Shown: in pieces, positions 1 to 10,269 of the stretch
Position numbering within the stretch: position 1 is the stretch's first letter
How the letters are laid out: the number at the start of each line of letters is the position of its first letter
Assembly: GCA_029851415.1 (NCBI GenBank)
Contig: CM056744.1
Location: 64,598,172-64,662,171 of the forward strand
DNA length: 64,000 nt
From: Eretmocerus hayati
Taxonomy: Eukaryota > Arthropoda > Insecta > Hymenoptera > Aphelinidae
Reading direction: 5' to 3'
Notes under the pieces: model-generated
The model's database searches: none
Told to the model about the DNA's origin: nothing
Seen by the model: only the letters and a program-made list of their open reading frames with translations
Program-made: the position numbers and the translations under genes

Positions 1-2
1 AG

Positions 3-1031
3 ACGACAAAGTGGAGTGAAGGCTTACGATTTGTACAACTAAAGAAGGATAGTAGTCTCCACTCGGGCATTCAGCAATCACCATTTGAAGCTCTTTTTGG
101 GGTCAGAGCACATAACGGGTTGAGTCATATCTTGCCTGAGTCTCTCAAAACAAACATCCGCACTGAAGAAGAACTTGATGAATTTTTGAAAACAATCCAC
201 ATTGTTGGGAATTCGTGTGATTCACCCGACGCTGGCGGTGAGAACGAGAATTTTGATACTCAGGAAGTTGACGAGGGTGATGAAAATGACCCCAGTAGGA
301 ATACTCCTACCCCCTCTTCGAAAAATGACCAAAATCAATCGACCATTGGTACGTGTGACGAATCATCTCAACCCGGAAACGAGACTACACAACAGGCTCA
401 AAACTTGATGAACGAAGAAGATGCAGATCTCGAGATTGGAATACGAGATTCAGAGCTAGAAATTGGTTCCCAAAATTCCGATACGAGGGATGGCCTACTT
501 CCAATCCTCGACCAACCATCTGAGACATTAGATGAAATTATAATTCATGAACGTCAAAATGCTATTAGAGAAAAGAGAAAAAGAGCCGTGCAAGGCTTAG
601 AGCATCAAGCAAAGCGAATGAAGTTGCTCAGTAATAGCAAATTTCCTCCCCTGCAAATTGGCGATAATGTCACAATACCTATCCCTGATGTCGATCGAAG
701 TAAGGGAGATCTGCGGAACATCGTAGGTGTGGTTCTTGAGGTGACACCCGACAACTATTATCGCATTGGCACTCAGAGTGGGATTATTTCTCATCTATAC
801 AGTCGCAATCAAGTCATGCCTACAAATACTTCGTTTGTGAGCGCCAGTGAAGTTCCTAATACTACGATGTCTTTGCGTTCCATCAATAATCAGGTTTCAT
901 TATGTGGCGGACAAGGCTTCACAAAATGTAATTGCACAACAAAATGTACAACGAAAAGATGCGCGTGTCGGAAACAGAATATCCTCTGCAACTCGCGATG
1001 CCACCACTCAAATACTTGTTGTAACAAATAG
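3..1031 (+). CDS. 3' part of an integrase-derived (KRBA2-like) transposon protein
   Basis: The frame is open from base 3 to a TAG at 1029-1031, so the 5' end lies outside the window. The first ~40 residues read like the end of a retroviral-type integrase core (a stretch around SPFEALFGVRAHNG). An acidic, Ser/Asn/Gln-rich linker follows, then a basic patch (EKRKR...KRMK) and a small beta-rich module (FPPLQIGDNVTIPIPDVDRS) as in proteins annotated 'KRAB-A domain-containing protein 2-like' or 'SCAN domain-containing protein 3-like'. The C terminus is a Cys/His-rich block (CNCTTKCTTKRCACRK...CHHSNTCCNK) typical of that family. These proteins derive from DNA transposons or Gypsy-type integrases. 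The catalytic residues are upstream of the window, so activity cannot be judged. The only in-frame start upstream of the linker is a TTG, so I treat the gene as truncated by the window edge rather than starting there. Confidence 0.7.
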   Translation, partial: TTKWSEGLRFVQLKKDSSLHSGIQQSPFEALFGVRAHNGLSHILPESLKTNIRTEEELDEFLKTIHIVGNSCDSPDAGGENENFDTQEVDEGDENDPSRNTPTPSSKNDQNQSTIGTCDESSQPGNETTQQAQNLMNEEDADLEIGIRDSELEIGSQNSDTRDGLLPILDQPSETLDEIIIHERQNAIREKRKRAVQGLEHQAKRMKLLSNSKFPPLQIGDNVTIPIPDVDRSKGDLRNIVGVVLEVTPDNYYRIGTQSGIISHLYSRNQVMPTNTSFVSASEVPNTTMSLRSINNQVSLCGGQGFTKCNCTTKCTTKRCACRKQNILCNSRCHHSNTCCNK

Positions 1032-1099
1032 ATGAATTTTTCTCTGTATCATGATGACATGTGACTTCAGCTGACAATCATAACATTATGTGATACTCT

Positions 1100-1105
1100 A
1101 ATAAA
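1100..1105 (+). terminator. AATAAA polyadenylation signal
   Basis: AATAAA lies about 70 bp after the stop codon of the integrase-derived gene, a normal distance for a short 3' UTR. It is a motif match only. Confidence 0.45.
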
Positions 1106-1230
1106 CAACCTACATGTGTGAACACTATTTCCTTTCTTTATTGCATTAACCTTGAGAGAATAGCATTTGAATCCCGCTCCTCATGAAACTTTATATCAGA
1201 AAAGATTTTCTCATTGGATATCAAAAAAGT

Positions 1231-1423
1231 GTGGCGGGCTCTGTACAATCACCTTGTACAGAGCTCACACTCTGTACATAGATCTCTGTACAGAGCTAAC
1301 TCAGTACGAAATGTGCTGTACACAGCCCGCAATTGCAGGCTCTGTATTAGCAGCTGTACAGTGTCGGGCTCTGTACAGCTTCTTTGTACAGAGCCTGACA
1401 CTGTACGATTTCGGGCTTGGTAC
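1231..1423. repeat. Foldback cluster built on GGCTCTGTACA
   Basis: GGCTCTGTACA and its complement TGTACAGAGCC recur in alternating orientation about seven times. The clearest hairpin is 1361-1401, with two 17-nt arms (GTGTCGGGCTCTGTACA) pairing with one mismatch around a 7-nt loop. It looks like a small palindromic transposon remnant. No coding potential is evident. Confidence 0.6.
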
Positions 1424-1670
1424 GTAACATATATATGAATGGTAAGTTTTCGTGTATGGACTGCCTCATATAGAGGATTCACATTCACACAGCATATAAA
1501 TATAAATCAACATAATTAAGCCACGGTCAGATATGCCTATATACAAATCCATAAAAAAAATCGCAATCGGAAATCAGAACTGCCAACTTGACGTACACAT
1601 TCAATTTTCCATCACATATATATTTTATAGAGACATATATATATAGATACAACACCTGAATCTGGGATCT

Positions 1671-2105
1671 TCCACTTTCTGGGACGATTTTTCTGGGATC
1701 CGCTGGGAAAAAACGTTTTTCTAGGACACAAATATATACTACAGTGATTCCTGGGATCAATACTGTATGCATTGTGTGTTTCTGGTATCCGAGAAACCCA
1801 CGTTCTACGCAAATCCAAAGTGGAGAGAACACTTCTTTCTGGGATTCTCCCTCCCAGGAAAAGGTGTTCCTTATATTTTGCACCCTGCGCTTAAGGTGGG
1901 TATCTGGGATTTCGTTGAAAATATTTTTCGGGGATCCCAGAAGACCGAAAAATCCCAGAAAACTCCAACTTTTGCAGTCGACTATTTCTGGATAGATATA
2001 ATGTTACTTTCTGGGATAAAACATATATACTTTGTGAGTTTATGGGATCCCAGGAAGCTGTCTACATTTCTTCCATGGTCTGAGAAAGTCTATGGGATCT
2101 TTTAG
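1671..2105. repeat. Degenerate short repeat with TCTGGGATC / GATCCCAGA core
   Basis: The motif TTTCTGGGAT(CC) or its complement occurs more than ten times at irregular 20-60 bp spacing, mixed with AT-rich sequence. A second cluster of the same motif lies at 39,060-39,300, so this is a dispersed family rather than a local accident. Confidence 0.55.
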
Positions 2106-2214
2106 ATCATTTTTCTATAAACTAAAGATATACGTTGGAATTTCCATGCTCAAACTGCAGTTTGGAGTGGATTATGATTTTCCTTGGATTCGTTAATGTT
2201 CTTCAGTGTGACAC

Positions 2215-2350
2215 ATATAAGAGCTACCGCGTGGTGCGGCTGGACTAGCTCAGTCTACAGCGTGTCAGAGTCTTGATCAAGAGGTCGCAGGTTTCTTCCC
2301 CGGCGGCCGTACCTTTTACTTGGCGCATGAAGGAAATTTAAATAATTACA
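2215..2350 (+). mobile_element. tRNA-headed SINE-like copy 1
   Basis: The sequence contains a pol III A-box-like stretch (TAGCTCAGTCTACAGCG, about 2246-2262) and a B-box-like stretch (GGTTTCTTCCC, 2290-2300) at tRNA-like spacing. A second copy lies about 385 bp downstream. It is not a tRNA gene: there is no acceptor stem closing around these boxes. A tract just after it (GTGTTAGAAGTGGGAT, near 2356) resembles primer-binding regions of some LTR elements, so a composite origin is possible. Confidence 0.5.
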
Positions 2351-2600
2351 ACTGGTGTTAGAAGTGGGATGAACCCCGCCCACAAATGGACTGCATACTC
2401 GGAGGATAATGATCATGATAGTTAGGTGGCACTGCCCACGCGTAGACCTACTGTACCGACGAAATGGACTCGGGATCTACAAAGTTGACAATAAGGAACC
2501 AACGGCATGAAGTTCAGACGAGGAAGACATCGGCGTTTCTGCCCAGGGGGTATGTTACGGGCACAAGCTACTCCGGCGCCCGCTTTTCAAGCGTAATACA
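2350..2600. other. Spacer between SINE-like copies, unassigned
   Basis: This is moderately GC-rich sequence between the two tRNA-headed copies. It has no open frame worth reporting. It may be the body of the first copy or a fragment of an LTR element. Confidence 0.3.
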
Positions 2601-2735
2601 TATATGAGCTACCGCGTGGTGCGGTCAGACTAGCTCAGTCAATAGCGTGTCAGACTCTTGATTAAGGGGTCTCTGTATCGTTCTCCGGCGGCCGCACTTT
2701 TTACTCAGTGTATGAAGGAGAACTAACTAATTACA
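2600..2735 (+). mobile_element. tRNA-headed SINE-like copy 2
   Basis: Repeats copy 1 from GAGCTACCGCGTGGTGCGG through the A box, the region of the B box and the following CGGCGGCCG tract, at roughly 80-85% identity by eye. The B box is more degraded here (GGTCTCTGTATCGTTC), so this copy is probably transcriptionally dead. Confidence 0.5.
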
Positions 2736-2744
2736 GTACTACCA

Positions 2745-3670
2745 GAATGTGAGAGGTCTAATTCCAAGTCAAAAACTCTAGCGACTAACATCAGTCTCCT
2801 CACAATTCCACCAGATATTATAGTATTCACCGAAACTTGGCTCCAACCACATATAAACAATGAAGAAATTGGCCTTTATAGCTAGAAGGTATTTAGATGG
2901 GACGGGCTCGACATTCATAATGATTACCGTGAAGGTATTGGAGTACTCATAAGTATCAAGAAAAATATTATTGCCTCAAAATGTACAGTGGCTGGTACCT
3001 CTTGTGAACAAGGTTTTGTGAACCTCAAAACTAGAAGAAAGACCATCATCATTGGTGCAGCTTACATTCTTCCTCGGTCACTATCGTCAGTATATCAAGA
3101 TTTTCTGATGACTAGGAATGATATCCAATCACGCCATGCAAACTCAGAACTTCTATCCATCGGAGACTTCAGCTTCAATAAAATTGTTCCACCACTAGGT
3201 GAAGATTTACTGTGTTGAATTACTGGATATGCTGAATCAAGAATAGTGGAAGTATCGGAGCCGTTGAGGAATCGATTACTGAATTGTACTGCTTCTTAGT
3301 TGTAAGCAATATTTTCCCCTCTCGCCTCATAAAGATTACACTTTGGACCTTCTTTTCTGCTCTCCAGAAGTCAATCCCGTACTTACAAATGAATACTAAG
3401 TTCAAGTTGATGCTCACCATATTCCACAGTATTTCTCATTGAAATTAGAAGTATTAAAAGGAGTGAATTTTTAGATCCCTTAGTATGATTTCAGTAAAGC
3501 TGATTATGCATTGATCAACGAAAGCCTTTCTATGGCAGTATGAGATGAACTGATTAACCTTGAAAATGATACCTTAGAAAATGATGTTCAAAATTTTTAT
3601 AAACAAATCTATTTTATTATAGAACAAACAGTGCCCACGCGATTATTCAAATCTGACACCTACACTACCT
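2745..3670 (+). pseudogene. Non-LTR retrotransposon endonuclease fragment (Jockey/CR1-like)
   Basis: Broken frames encode recognisable pieces of an APE-type endonuclease. PPDIIVFTETWL, near 2815-2855, is the E-containing block. IIIGAAYILPRS is in the open segment 2988-3218, followed by LLSIGDFSFN, the GDFN-like block. A decayed continuation from 3219 to about 3670 resembles the linker after the endonuclease (KADYALINESL near 3495). Several stops and frameshifts interrupt it. The reverse transcriptase piece at 9,415-10,090 may belong to the same family, but about 5.7 kb separates them. Confidence 0.7.
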
Positions 3671-3827
3671 ACCATGAATAATGAATAACACATAGGTTGA
3701 CAAGAAGAATCATCTGTCTGGGGCGATGCAACCTACGGGAATTTTGAGAAAAGCATCTTGAAGATCTTAAAAAAGGCTCTCGATTTATGCCCCGAAAAAA
3801 TTTTTTTCGTGTGATTTTTATACTTTC

Positions 3828-4264
3828 AAGGTAGTACTAGCGATACTGATGACTCCAAGAGCAGATTATACCCGCGTTTGACTCCCCTCCGCCAGCGATA
3901 TAGGTATGGTGAATGCACGCAGCAGACGACAAGCTAACCCCGAAACTGCCAAAAGTAGTGACATATTGGTTCAGATCTTTCTTTCTACGCTCCTAATCGT
4001 TGATTTGTTTGTTTCTATACTTTTTCGTGCACTCTTCCTCCTGTGTGTTGACTCCCGTCAAAATCTCGTAGGTAGAAATGAAAATATTGATCATTTCCCA
4101 TAAGACGCCGTGTTAATCGGCTTTTACGAATTTGTCCAGAACCTTTCTTTCCGACTCCCAAACGTTTCAAAATTTCGAGTGTGCCTGTTTAGGACACTTA
4201 TCTACCACTGTGCCGAATTTCGTAATTTTCTGATAGTTAATTCGAGAACCGCTAGTACTACCTT
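3828..4264. mobile_element. 437-bp MITE with AAGGTAGTACTAGCG termini
   Basis: The left end AAGGTAGTACTAGCG is repeated inverted and perfect at the right end. The interior is AT-rich and non-coding. About 165 bp of its right half occurs again, inverted, at 10,097-10,264. No clear target duplication is visible. Confidence 0.55.
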
Positions 4265-4508
4265 AATCGTGGTTGGAAAAGTGAAAAAAAAATTTTTCAA
4301 TCAATCAGGAACAATTTCTAGGGAAATAGTTGAATCCTTACGATTCGAAAACGAGTTTGTAGTCCTCTTTAAGACCTTCCATTTCCCTTCTTTAAAAGTT
4401 CTCTACGCAAATTTTAACCCAAGTAACGGGATTTCGGGAGATTGATGTTGCGCACCAACTGATTCATTCAGCCTTATGACGTCACCGAGGCCCTTCACTC
4501 ATACCTGT

Positions 4509-4795
4509 TTTTTGACCATCTTAATGTTCGGAAAAGTTGTGAGCATTGGGAATTTCACAGAATGTATGAGTCGAATAAATTATGCAGTGCTCTATGTCCA
4601 CCGAGAAGTTTTCGGGAGGAACCATCTGCACGAAGATGACGAGTATATTTTGAACCATGGATGAAATATCACATATGGAAATATGAATACACATACGTGA
4701 TTATATACATCTATAAGTATTACATGTATAATATCACATACATTCTGTGGAATTCCTAATGCTCACAACTTTGCCGAACATTAAGATGGTCAAAA
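4509..4795. repeat. Foldback element, ~60-bp inverted arms
   Basis: A stretch around TTTTGACCATCTTAATGTTC at about 4509-4567 returns inverted at about 4739-4795 with roughly 5 mismatches. The ~170-bp centre is AT-rich with a partly palindromic ATATG/CATAT core. Confidence 0.6.
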
Positions 4796-4799
4796 CCTT

Positions 4800-7150
4800 C
4801 GGATACGAAAGATTGTGAAATAAAATGGAGACTTTGTGAATAATATGTGCATTAATTTTCAATCTCATTCTCTTGAATTCATGATAACCTCTTTAAATAC
4901 TCACGAAACCCGATTGTTGAGAAAATCCCAAAAAATGAATTATAGCGCCACGTCGCGCAACCCAGATCAAATACATCCTATTCATCATATTCCACTGAGT
5001 TCTCAGAAAAATTGGCATGCAAAAAAATCATTATTTTGAGAAATTTAACTTTTACTGATTTTCGTTAAAATCCATCCTTGTACATTTTGCTCTTTGTTTG
5101 TGTTGCCATACCAAAAAATTCTGATGTAACATGATCCACTTAACCACCCTGAACAGGTTTCATTTCAAACAGTACCCTCACACTTGAATAATTGCATAGT
5201 GTTCGATTGAAAAAGATAATTTCACGATTACCCATGTTGCGACTCCAATCGAAGAAATTCGATAGTTTTGAGCCAGAACAAGATAGGGCAAAACGCAAAA
5301 ATACGTGTTCCCTAAAATTGTCTTGAGAAACATATATCTCATTTCGGAGGAGACCTGAGACTGGAGCAATTTTCGACTGCCTGATCTTACGTTGAGTGGG
5401 TCTGATTTCATTTCAATTTTTGGACAATGATTTTTTTGTATAGCTCCATGGCTATCACGTGAGAAGTTATTATCGTTTGCATGGAAATTTTGAGACATCA
5501 TACTAAATTCTCATTATTTTCTCCCCCAATCAATAACAAACACTTACACACTATAGTAAATCCACCATGCTACAATACAATAACTGCCTAATTTCAAGGA
5601 AATCCTTAGTCTAAACTGACAAACCGTAACCTCATTTTGCTCTCTGCTCTCACGAAGAGAAAGTGTTGTATCGATACGGAAATTTTCGCTCGAAATTTTT
5701 CCGAATTTATCATTTTTGACCACGTAGTCCGTACCCTACTCCAAAACAAGTTAACCCATCTTATTCTACTCGCCGAGATCTATAGAATGGTACCCACAAA
5801 CACCCCCCCCCCCACCCCGCGATGTACAACGCTCCCTGTTAATTATTGTCAATTACACCTCGTGTGTGTCCGTATGCATTTGTGTCTATAGTTTGTTTTC
5901 CCATTGTCACGTGAGTTCTCCTGAACCCCTGGAGCGATCTTCTTCAAATTCTCAGGGTTTTTTTTCAATTGATCAATGATGATTTCAGTCCATTGGCGGT
6001 TCCATCCTCTCAATACTCCGCCTTCCACGTCAATTTGATTACCTGAATTTCAACACAATTTTTAGACCATGATAGTCCAAACGTTCTAGCATCTAAGATT
6101 CTCAATATAAATTAACACTTATTGTTGTCTAAATATTTGTCGATCATTTTTAAGAGATTGGTTAATCCAGAATTCGGCTAGGTTTTTTATTCTTCGCATA
6201 ACATTTTTTCCATTTTTCGTTGTAAGTCACTCGAAATTTCGTGAGTGCTTCGACCGATCTCTTCGAAATTTCCAGGCATTATCCAATCTCTTCCGTAGAT
6301 GGACCCAGTCCTTCTTGAGCATTATCTACCGATTTATTTTGTCTCTAGGAATTTTTTACCTTGAATTGAAATATTAATTTTTTCTCCTCTCTGCATATTT
6401 CTAGAACCTTTCCCTTATTTTGTGATATCTCTTGAACGATTGTTCCCAAACAATTACATATGCCGATATTATTCGCACTTCCGTATGATCAATATTTTTT
6501 TTGAACGACTAAACTCAATATCTATAATTCAAAGAAATGTCTCAGTCGAATTCGCCTAACTCTCCAGCGCTCTATGCGCCTGCCGAAAAGGAAATTAGAG
6601 AGAGATTACCCCAAAGTTTATCTATCATTCTAAAAAGATTGGTTTATACCTAATTTTGATTTGAAATCCATCTTTGGGCAAAATTACTATCAATATTGGA
6701 AAATGAATGGTTGGGAAATGAATGAATGAACAGAAAGCTTTTTGCAAATGTCTTTTTGTAGCGTATTATGCTGGTTATCGAATGTGAAGGAAGGAAAGGA
6801 TTTTGAGTGGGCTGTGGAGATATAATGAATCAGATACCATCCAATAAATTTTTGAGGAAAAATCACACCATACCCCTCAGTAATCAGGGGAGACATGTTT
6901 TCGTATCAACAATTCTTGAACTGGGCCGGCCCAACGGCGGGGGCAATTTTCTACAGGGATCTGAAGTAAAGTCCTGAAGATGTTAAATCAATTTTACCGC
7001 ATAGAATCGACTTTTCCAAGTCATCTCGCTGAAGAGAATAACTTTGGGTATTGATCAGGAATACTTTCGGGAATGTAGAACGCTGATTACTTGAAAAACA
7101 TTATTTGAACATAATTTGCCCGAAAAACGGATCGAGTTCCTCTTGAGAAA
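4800..7150. other. AT-rich sequence without recognisable genes
   Basis: No frame here resembles a known protein. The phrase TTGGTTAAT..GAATT near 6160 echoes a phrase seen in the repeats at 40.2, 49.2 and 51.2 kb, so part of this may be a decayed copy of that family. A short C-run sits near 5803-5815. Confidence 0.35.
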
Positions 7151-7156
7151 AATCAT

Positions 7157-7249
7157 TTATACGTCCATACGTAGAAACAGCGTGTTTCTAGGCCTCCTCG
7201 CTACGCGAGGAGGCCTGGAAACAAGCTGTTTCTGCGTACAGACGTATAA
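7157..7249. repeat. Long hairpin, 44-nt arms, 5-nt loop
   Basis: The arms 7157-7200 and 7206-7249 pair with about five mismatches around CTACG. The inner stem is GGCCTCCTCG/CGAGGAGGCC. A structurally similar hairpin sharing the GTAGAAACA...CTCG...CGAGG...GGAAACA pattern lies at 30,057-30,157. Confidence 0.65.
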
Positions 7250-7257
7250 AACTGCAT

Positions 7258-7369
7258 ACGCGTCTCGTGCGGAAACATTTTTCCTTCGGGAAAACCAAGC
7301 TGGACGGTGCCATCGCCCACGTCCAGCTTGGTTTCCCGAAGGAGAAAATGTTTCCAGCACTCGACGCGT
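7258..7369. repeat. Second long hairpin, ~49-nt arms, ~13-nt loop
   Basis: The arms 7258-7306 and 7320-7369 pair almost completely (for example CCAAGCTGGACG with CGTCCAGCTTGG). The hairpin begins 8 bp after the preceding one, so the pair forms a double cruciform-capable structure. Confidence 0.65.
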
Positions 7370-7775
7370 AATGTACTATTTTGAATTTCAAAGAACTTTG
7401 TTTGAGACCTAAATCGAATGCTACCTACAAGGAAGTATTTTCCCACCAACTCACTTTTGGGTGAGAGTGTACGCACAGTTCTTCCGAGAGTCATCCTACC
7501 CTCAACTATTATATCATCTCAATTACATCTATTCCTTGTGATAATCACATATTGTGACAAAATAATTGTTTTTTGACAGGAAAGGATTTATTAACTGTGA
7601 TATATTTTTATAAAAGGAAATCCATTTTTATATTTATGATGTATATTTAATTCGAGTGTGATCAATGTTTCGTCAAATGTCGAATAAAGGTCTATCTGTC
7701 TATCTACTCAGAGCCAGGTGACCTTCCAAAATCCGACTCACTGTACTCAAGAGTGCTCTTTATAGATGTCGAAAA

Positions 7776-8018
7776 GCGACGGTGGCGCCTCTAGCAATCA
7801 AATTGGTGAATTGTCAATTTCCGGGAAAAATTGTACTATGTTCAAAGAATTTCCTGCAACTTTGTGGATTCAATTCTGCACCGATCTCGATGACACTTTT
7901 TTTCCAAGTTGCAGAAAATTATTCCGCGGGTGGGTATACTATTAATATCCTTTCTCTCCATTTTTGGAAGTTGTTATTGGCAATATACGAATTTGAGTGC
8001 TAGAGGTGCCACCGTCGC
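7776..8018. mobile_element. 243-bp MITE, termini GCGACGGTGGCRCCTCTAGC
   Basis: The terminal inverted repeat is about 33 bp with three mismatches. The interior is AT-rich and non-coding. A related right half occurs at 28,600-28,735, just before the hammerhead LTR element. The target duplication is unclear. Confidence 0.6.
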
Positions 8019-8153
8019 ACAGTGAGAGATCAAAACAAAGTCTTGGTCGCTAACAGCTATCTAAAAGCACAGGCGCTAAATACCAAGAATTTTCATGGGT
8101 TTCTCACTGTAAATTGACGACGCGTCGCGTTTCGAACGCTAAAGTGCCCTCTC

Positions 8154-9123
8154 CACGGTTCGCCTGAACTGAGTTGGACCCGAAAGTGCTTTCCGCCAAA
8201 ACAGTTTTTGCTCTCTGAAACTACATGAAAAATGGGAGTTTCTCCAACAAGAATCAAAATCATCGCCGGAGCCGTTTTTGAGAAATATCGATTAGGCCGT
8301 TCTTTCACAATTATTCCAATTCTTCTCGATAGAATTGGGCTATTACTCCGAATTTTATGAACTCATTCCATCAAAATATGCTTCATGTTATCCGGAAAGT
8401 AACGAACAGGTATGTAGCAATTTTTTGTATGGAGCCAAAAGGGTTTCTAATAGACTGCGCATACCACTGTTTAGAATAATATGAGCAAAAATCGAGCACA
8501 TTTCACATTTCAAACTTGGGTGTTTGTCATGGCGTCGATTACGGGGAGATATGGAGGTTTAAATATCGTTCATGATAGAATAGTATTGACCACGGGAAAT
8601 TAACGATCCCCACTCCCACTCTAGTGCTGAAGAGGGAAATGGGTCTCGGTTTTTTGAGTGAGCAGGCCATGGAATCATCCCATTTTGACTTCAGTCTGAC
8701 GGAGGAAAACCACGAAGTTGACAAGAAAAATCCCAATTATCAGAAAAAACTTTGGCGGGCTGTGTGCGCTTATAACAGTATGCATCTTTAGAATGGAGGA
8801 TCAATCATCAATGGAATAATCTCACTCGAATTCATAAGTGATAACCTTATTTCAACTACCCCATACATCAATCGCTGATTACTAGTGGAATATTATGCAA
8901 TAATTAGGGATATACAAAACTCACACGAAGAGTGACATTGCGCTTGCTATGATTAACAAAAATACAAACTCGAAATATTTCAGTTCGACGTTTCTCTAAA
9001 ATGGCTCCGGCGATGATTTTGATCCTTGTTGGAAAAACTTCCATTTTCCATGTATTTTTGGGGAGCAAAAGCTGTTTTTAGCGGAAAGCACTTTCGGGTC
9101 AAAGTCAGTTCAGGCGAACCGTG
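8154..9123. repeat. Inverted repeat pair (132-bp arms, ~705-bp spacer)
   Basis: 8154-8285 returns inverted at 8991-9123 at about 80% identity (blocks CACGGTTCGCCTGAACT and TCATCGCCGGAGCC). The spacer holds no recognisable gene. This is consistent with an old foldback element or inverted duplication. Confidence 0.55.
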
Positions 9124-9414
9124 TCTCGATTGCTTAGTCTGTCTCTATAAAAGACCTAACCGTTTCCGGAAATAGCTCGACTGAAATTTTCAATTCTCGC
9201 TGAGAAAACTTCTACTTCAAGTTTTGTTTGAGAGCAGTTTCGTACAAGTCAGTTTAACTGAATCGTGATTTTGTTCGGAAGTTGCGCAATACTGTTTGGT
9301 TGATTGAGAACTCGACAATCACATAAAAAATTCTTGTTCATTGTTGTTCAAACAAAGGAACTGCAGACGCTATAGCTGAATCAAGCGTATGATTTATGAG
9401 AAACTTGATAAGAG

Positions 9415-10090
9415 TGTTTGTTAAAACAGGAATGCCACAAGGTACTATCGCCTAGGGCCACTATTTCTTATTTCTACTGTGTCTAAGTGAAAACCATCTG
9501 ATCTCTTATGCAGATGATACTGTGGTATACGTTTCAGGAAAAGATTGGAATGCTGCGACGAGGGAAATGGAAGAATATCTATTCAAGGTAGCTGAGTGGC
9601 TTGAAATGGATCAATTAGTATTGAACTCAAGTGAAGCAGTATTCGTGAGGTTTTATTTTACAATTACGATGATGAAAAACCAAATGACATTCGAACATCT
9701 ACGGCAGCTATCGGTGTAAAAGAGGTAGAGACTACTAAATATTTAGGTTTGATCATAGATAGCCAGTTTAAATGGAAAAATTACATACAAAACATTCTGA
9801 AACGAACAATATCTACTTTTCCTTCTTGCCAAATTGAAAAGAGTCATTTCTAGAGAAACAATGCTGATGATATACTGTAGATTATGTAATGGCAGAGCAA
9901 TATATGGTATTTTAGCATAAGATAGTGCATATAATAATTCAATTACGCCCTTACAAAAATTACGAAAAAGGAAAATAAAAAAATTGTTGGTATAGAAGTT
10001 AGTAGTAAAGACGAAAAAGTACCACTTTCTGTTGAGAAAGCATACTTATTGAATGTAATAATCAAAAACTATTCAGAAGTAATACACAAG
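9415..10090 (+). pseudogene. LINE reverse transcriptase fragment (Jockey/CR1-like)
   Basis: Broken frames read SGMPQGT then GPLLF-like residues, then the catalytic block LISYADDTVVYVSG (YADD, near 9505-9535). An amphipathic stretch WLEMDQLVLNSS follows, then TTKYLGLIIDSQFKWKNYIQN, the usual post-palm motif of this superfamily. Stops and frameshifts at about 9453, 9717 and later make it inactive. The 5' half of the RT is absent. Confidence 0.75.
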
Positions 10091-10096
10091 TTTAAT

Positions 10097-10264
10097 TAAG
10101 GTAGTACTATCGGTACTCGAATTGACGTTCAAAAAATTATGGGAACTGGCACATATGTAGATTAGGGTTTCAAAGTTCTTCAGTTGAAATTTCAAAAGCC
10201 TTCAGTTTCTGGAAAAGAAGTTATTAGCGTTTCTGCAAAAACCGTTTAACACGGCGTCTTATGG
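10097..10264 (-). mobile_element. Partial inverted copy of the 3828-4264 MITE
   Basis: It begins AAGGTAGTACTA and ends CACGGCGTCTTATGG. It matches the reverse complement of about 4098-4265 over its whole length with scattered changes. It marks the left border of the satellite array. Confidence 0.5.
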
Positions 10265-10269
10265 ACGAG

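Noticed and set aside
2215..2350. Functional tRNA gene
   Set aside because: A- and B-like boxes are present but no acceptor or anticodon stem closes; the repeated copy and longer body indicate a SINE-like element.
7157..7369. Terminal hairpins of an integrated parvovirus-like genome
   Set aside because: There is no replication or capsid gene nearby, and the hairpin occurs again inside a foldback transposon.
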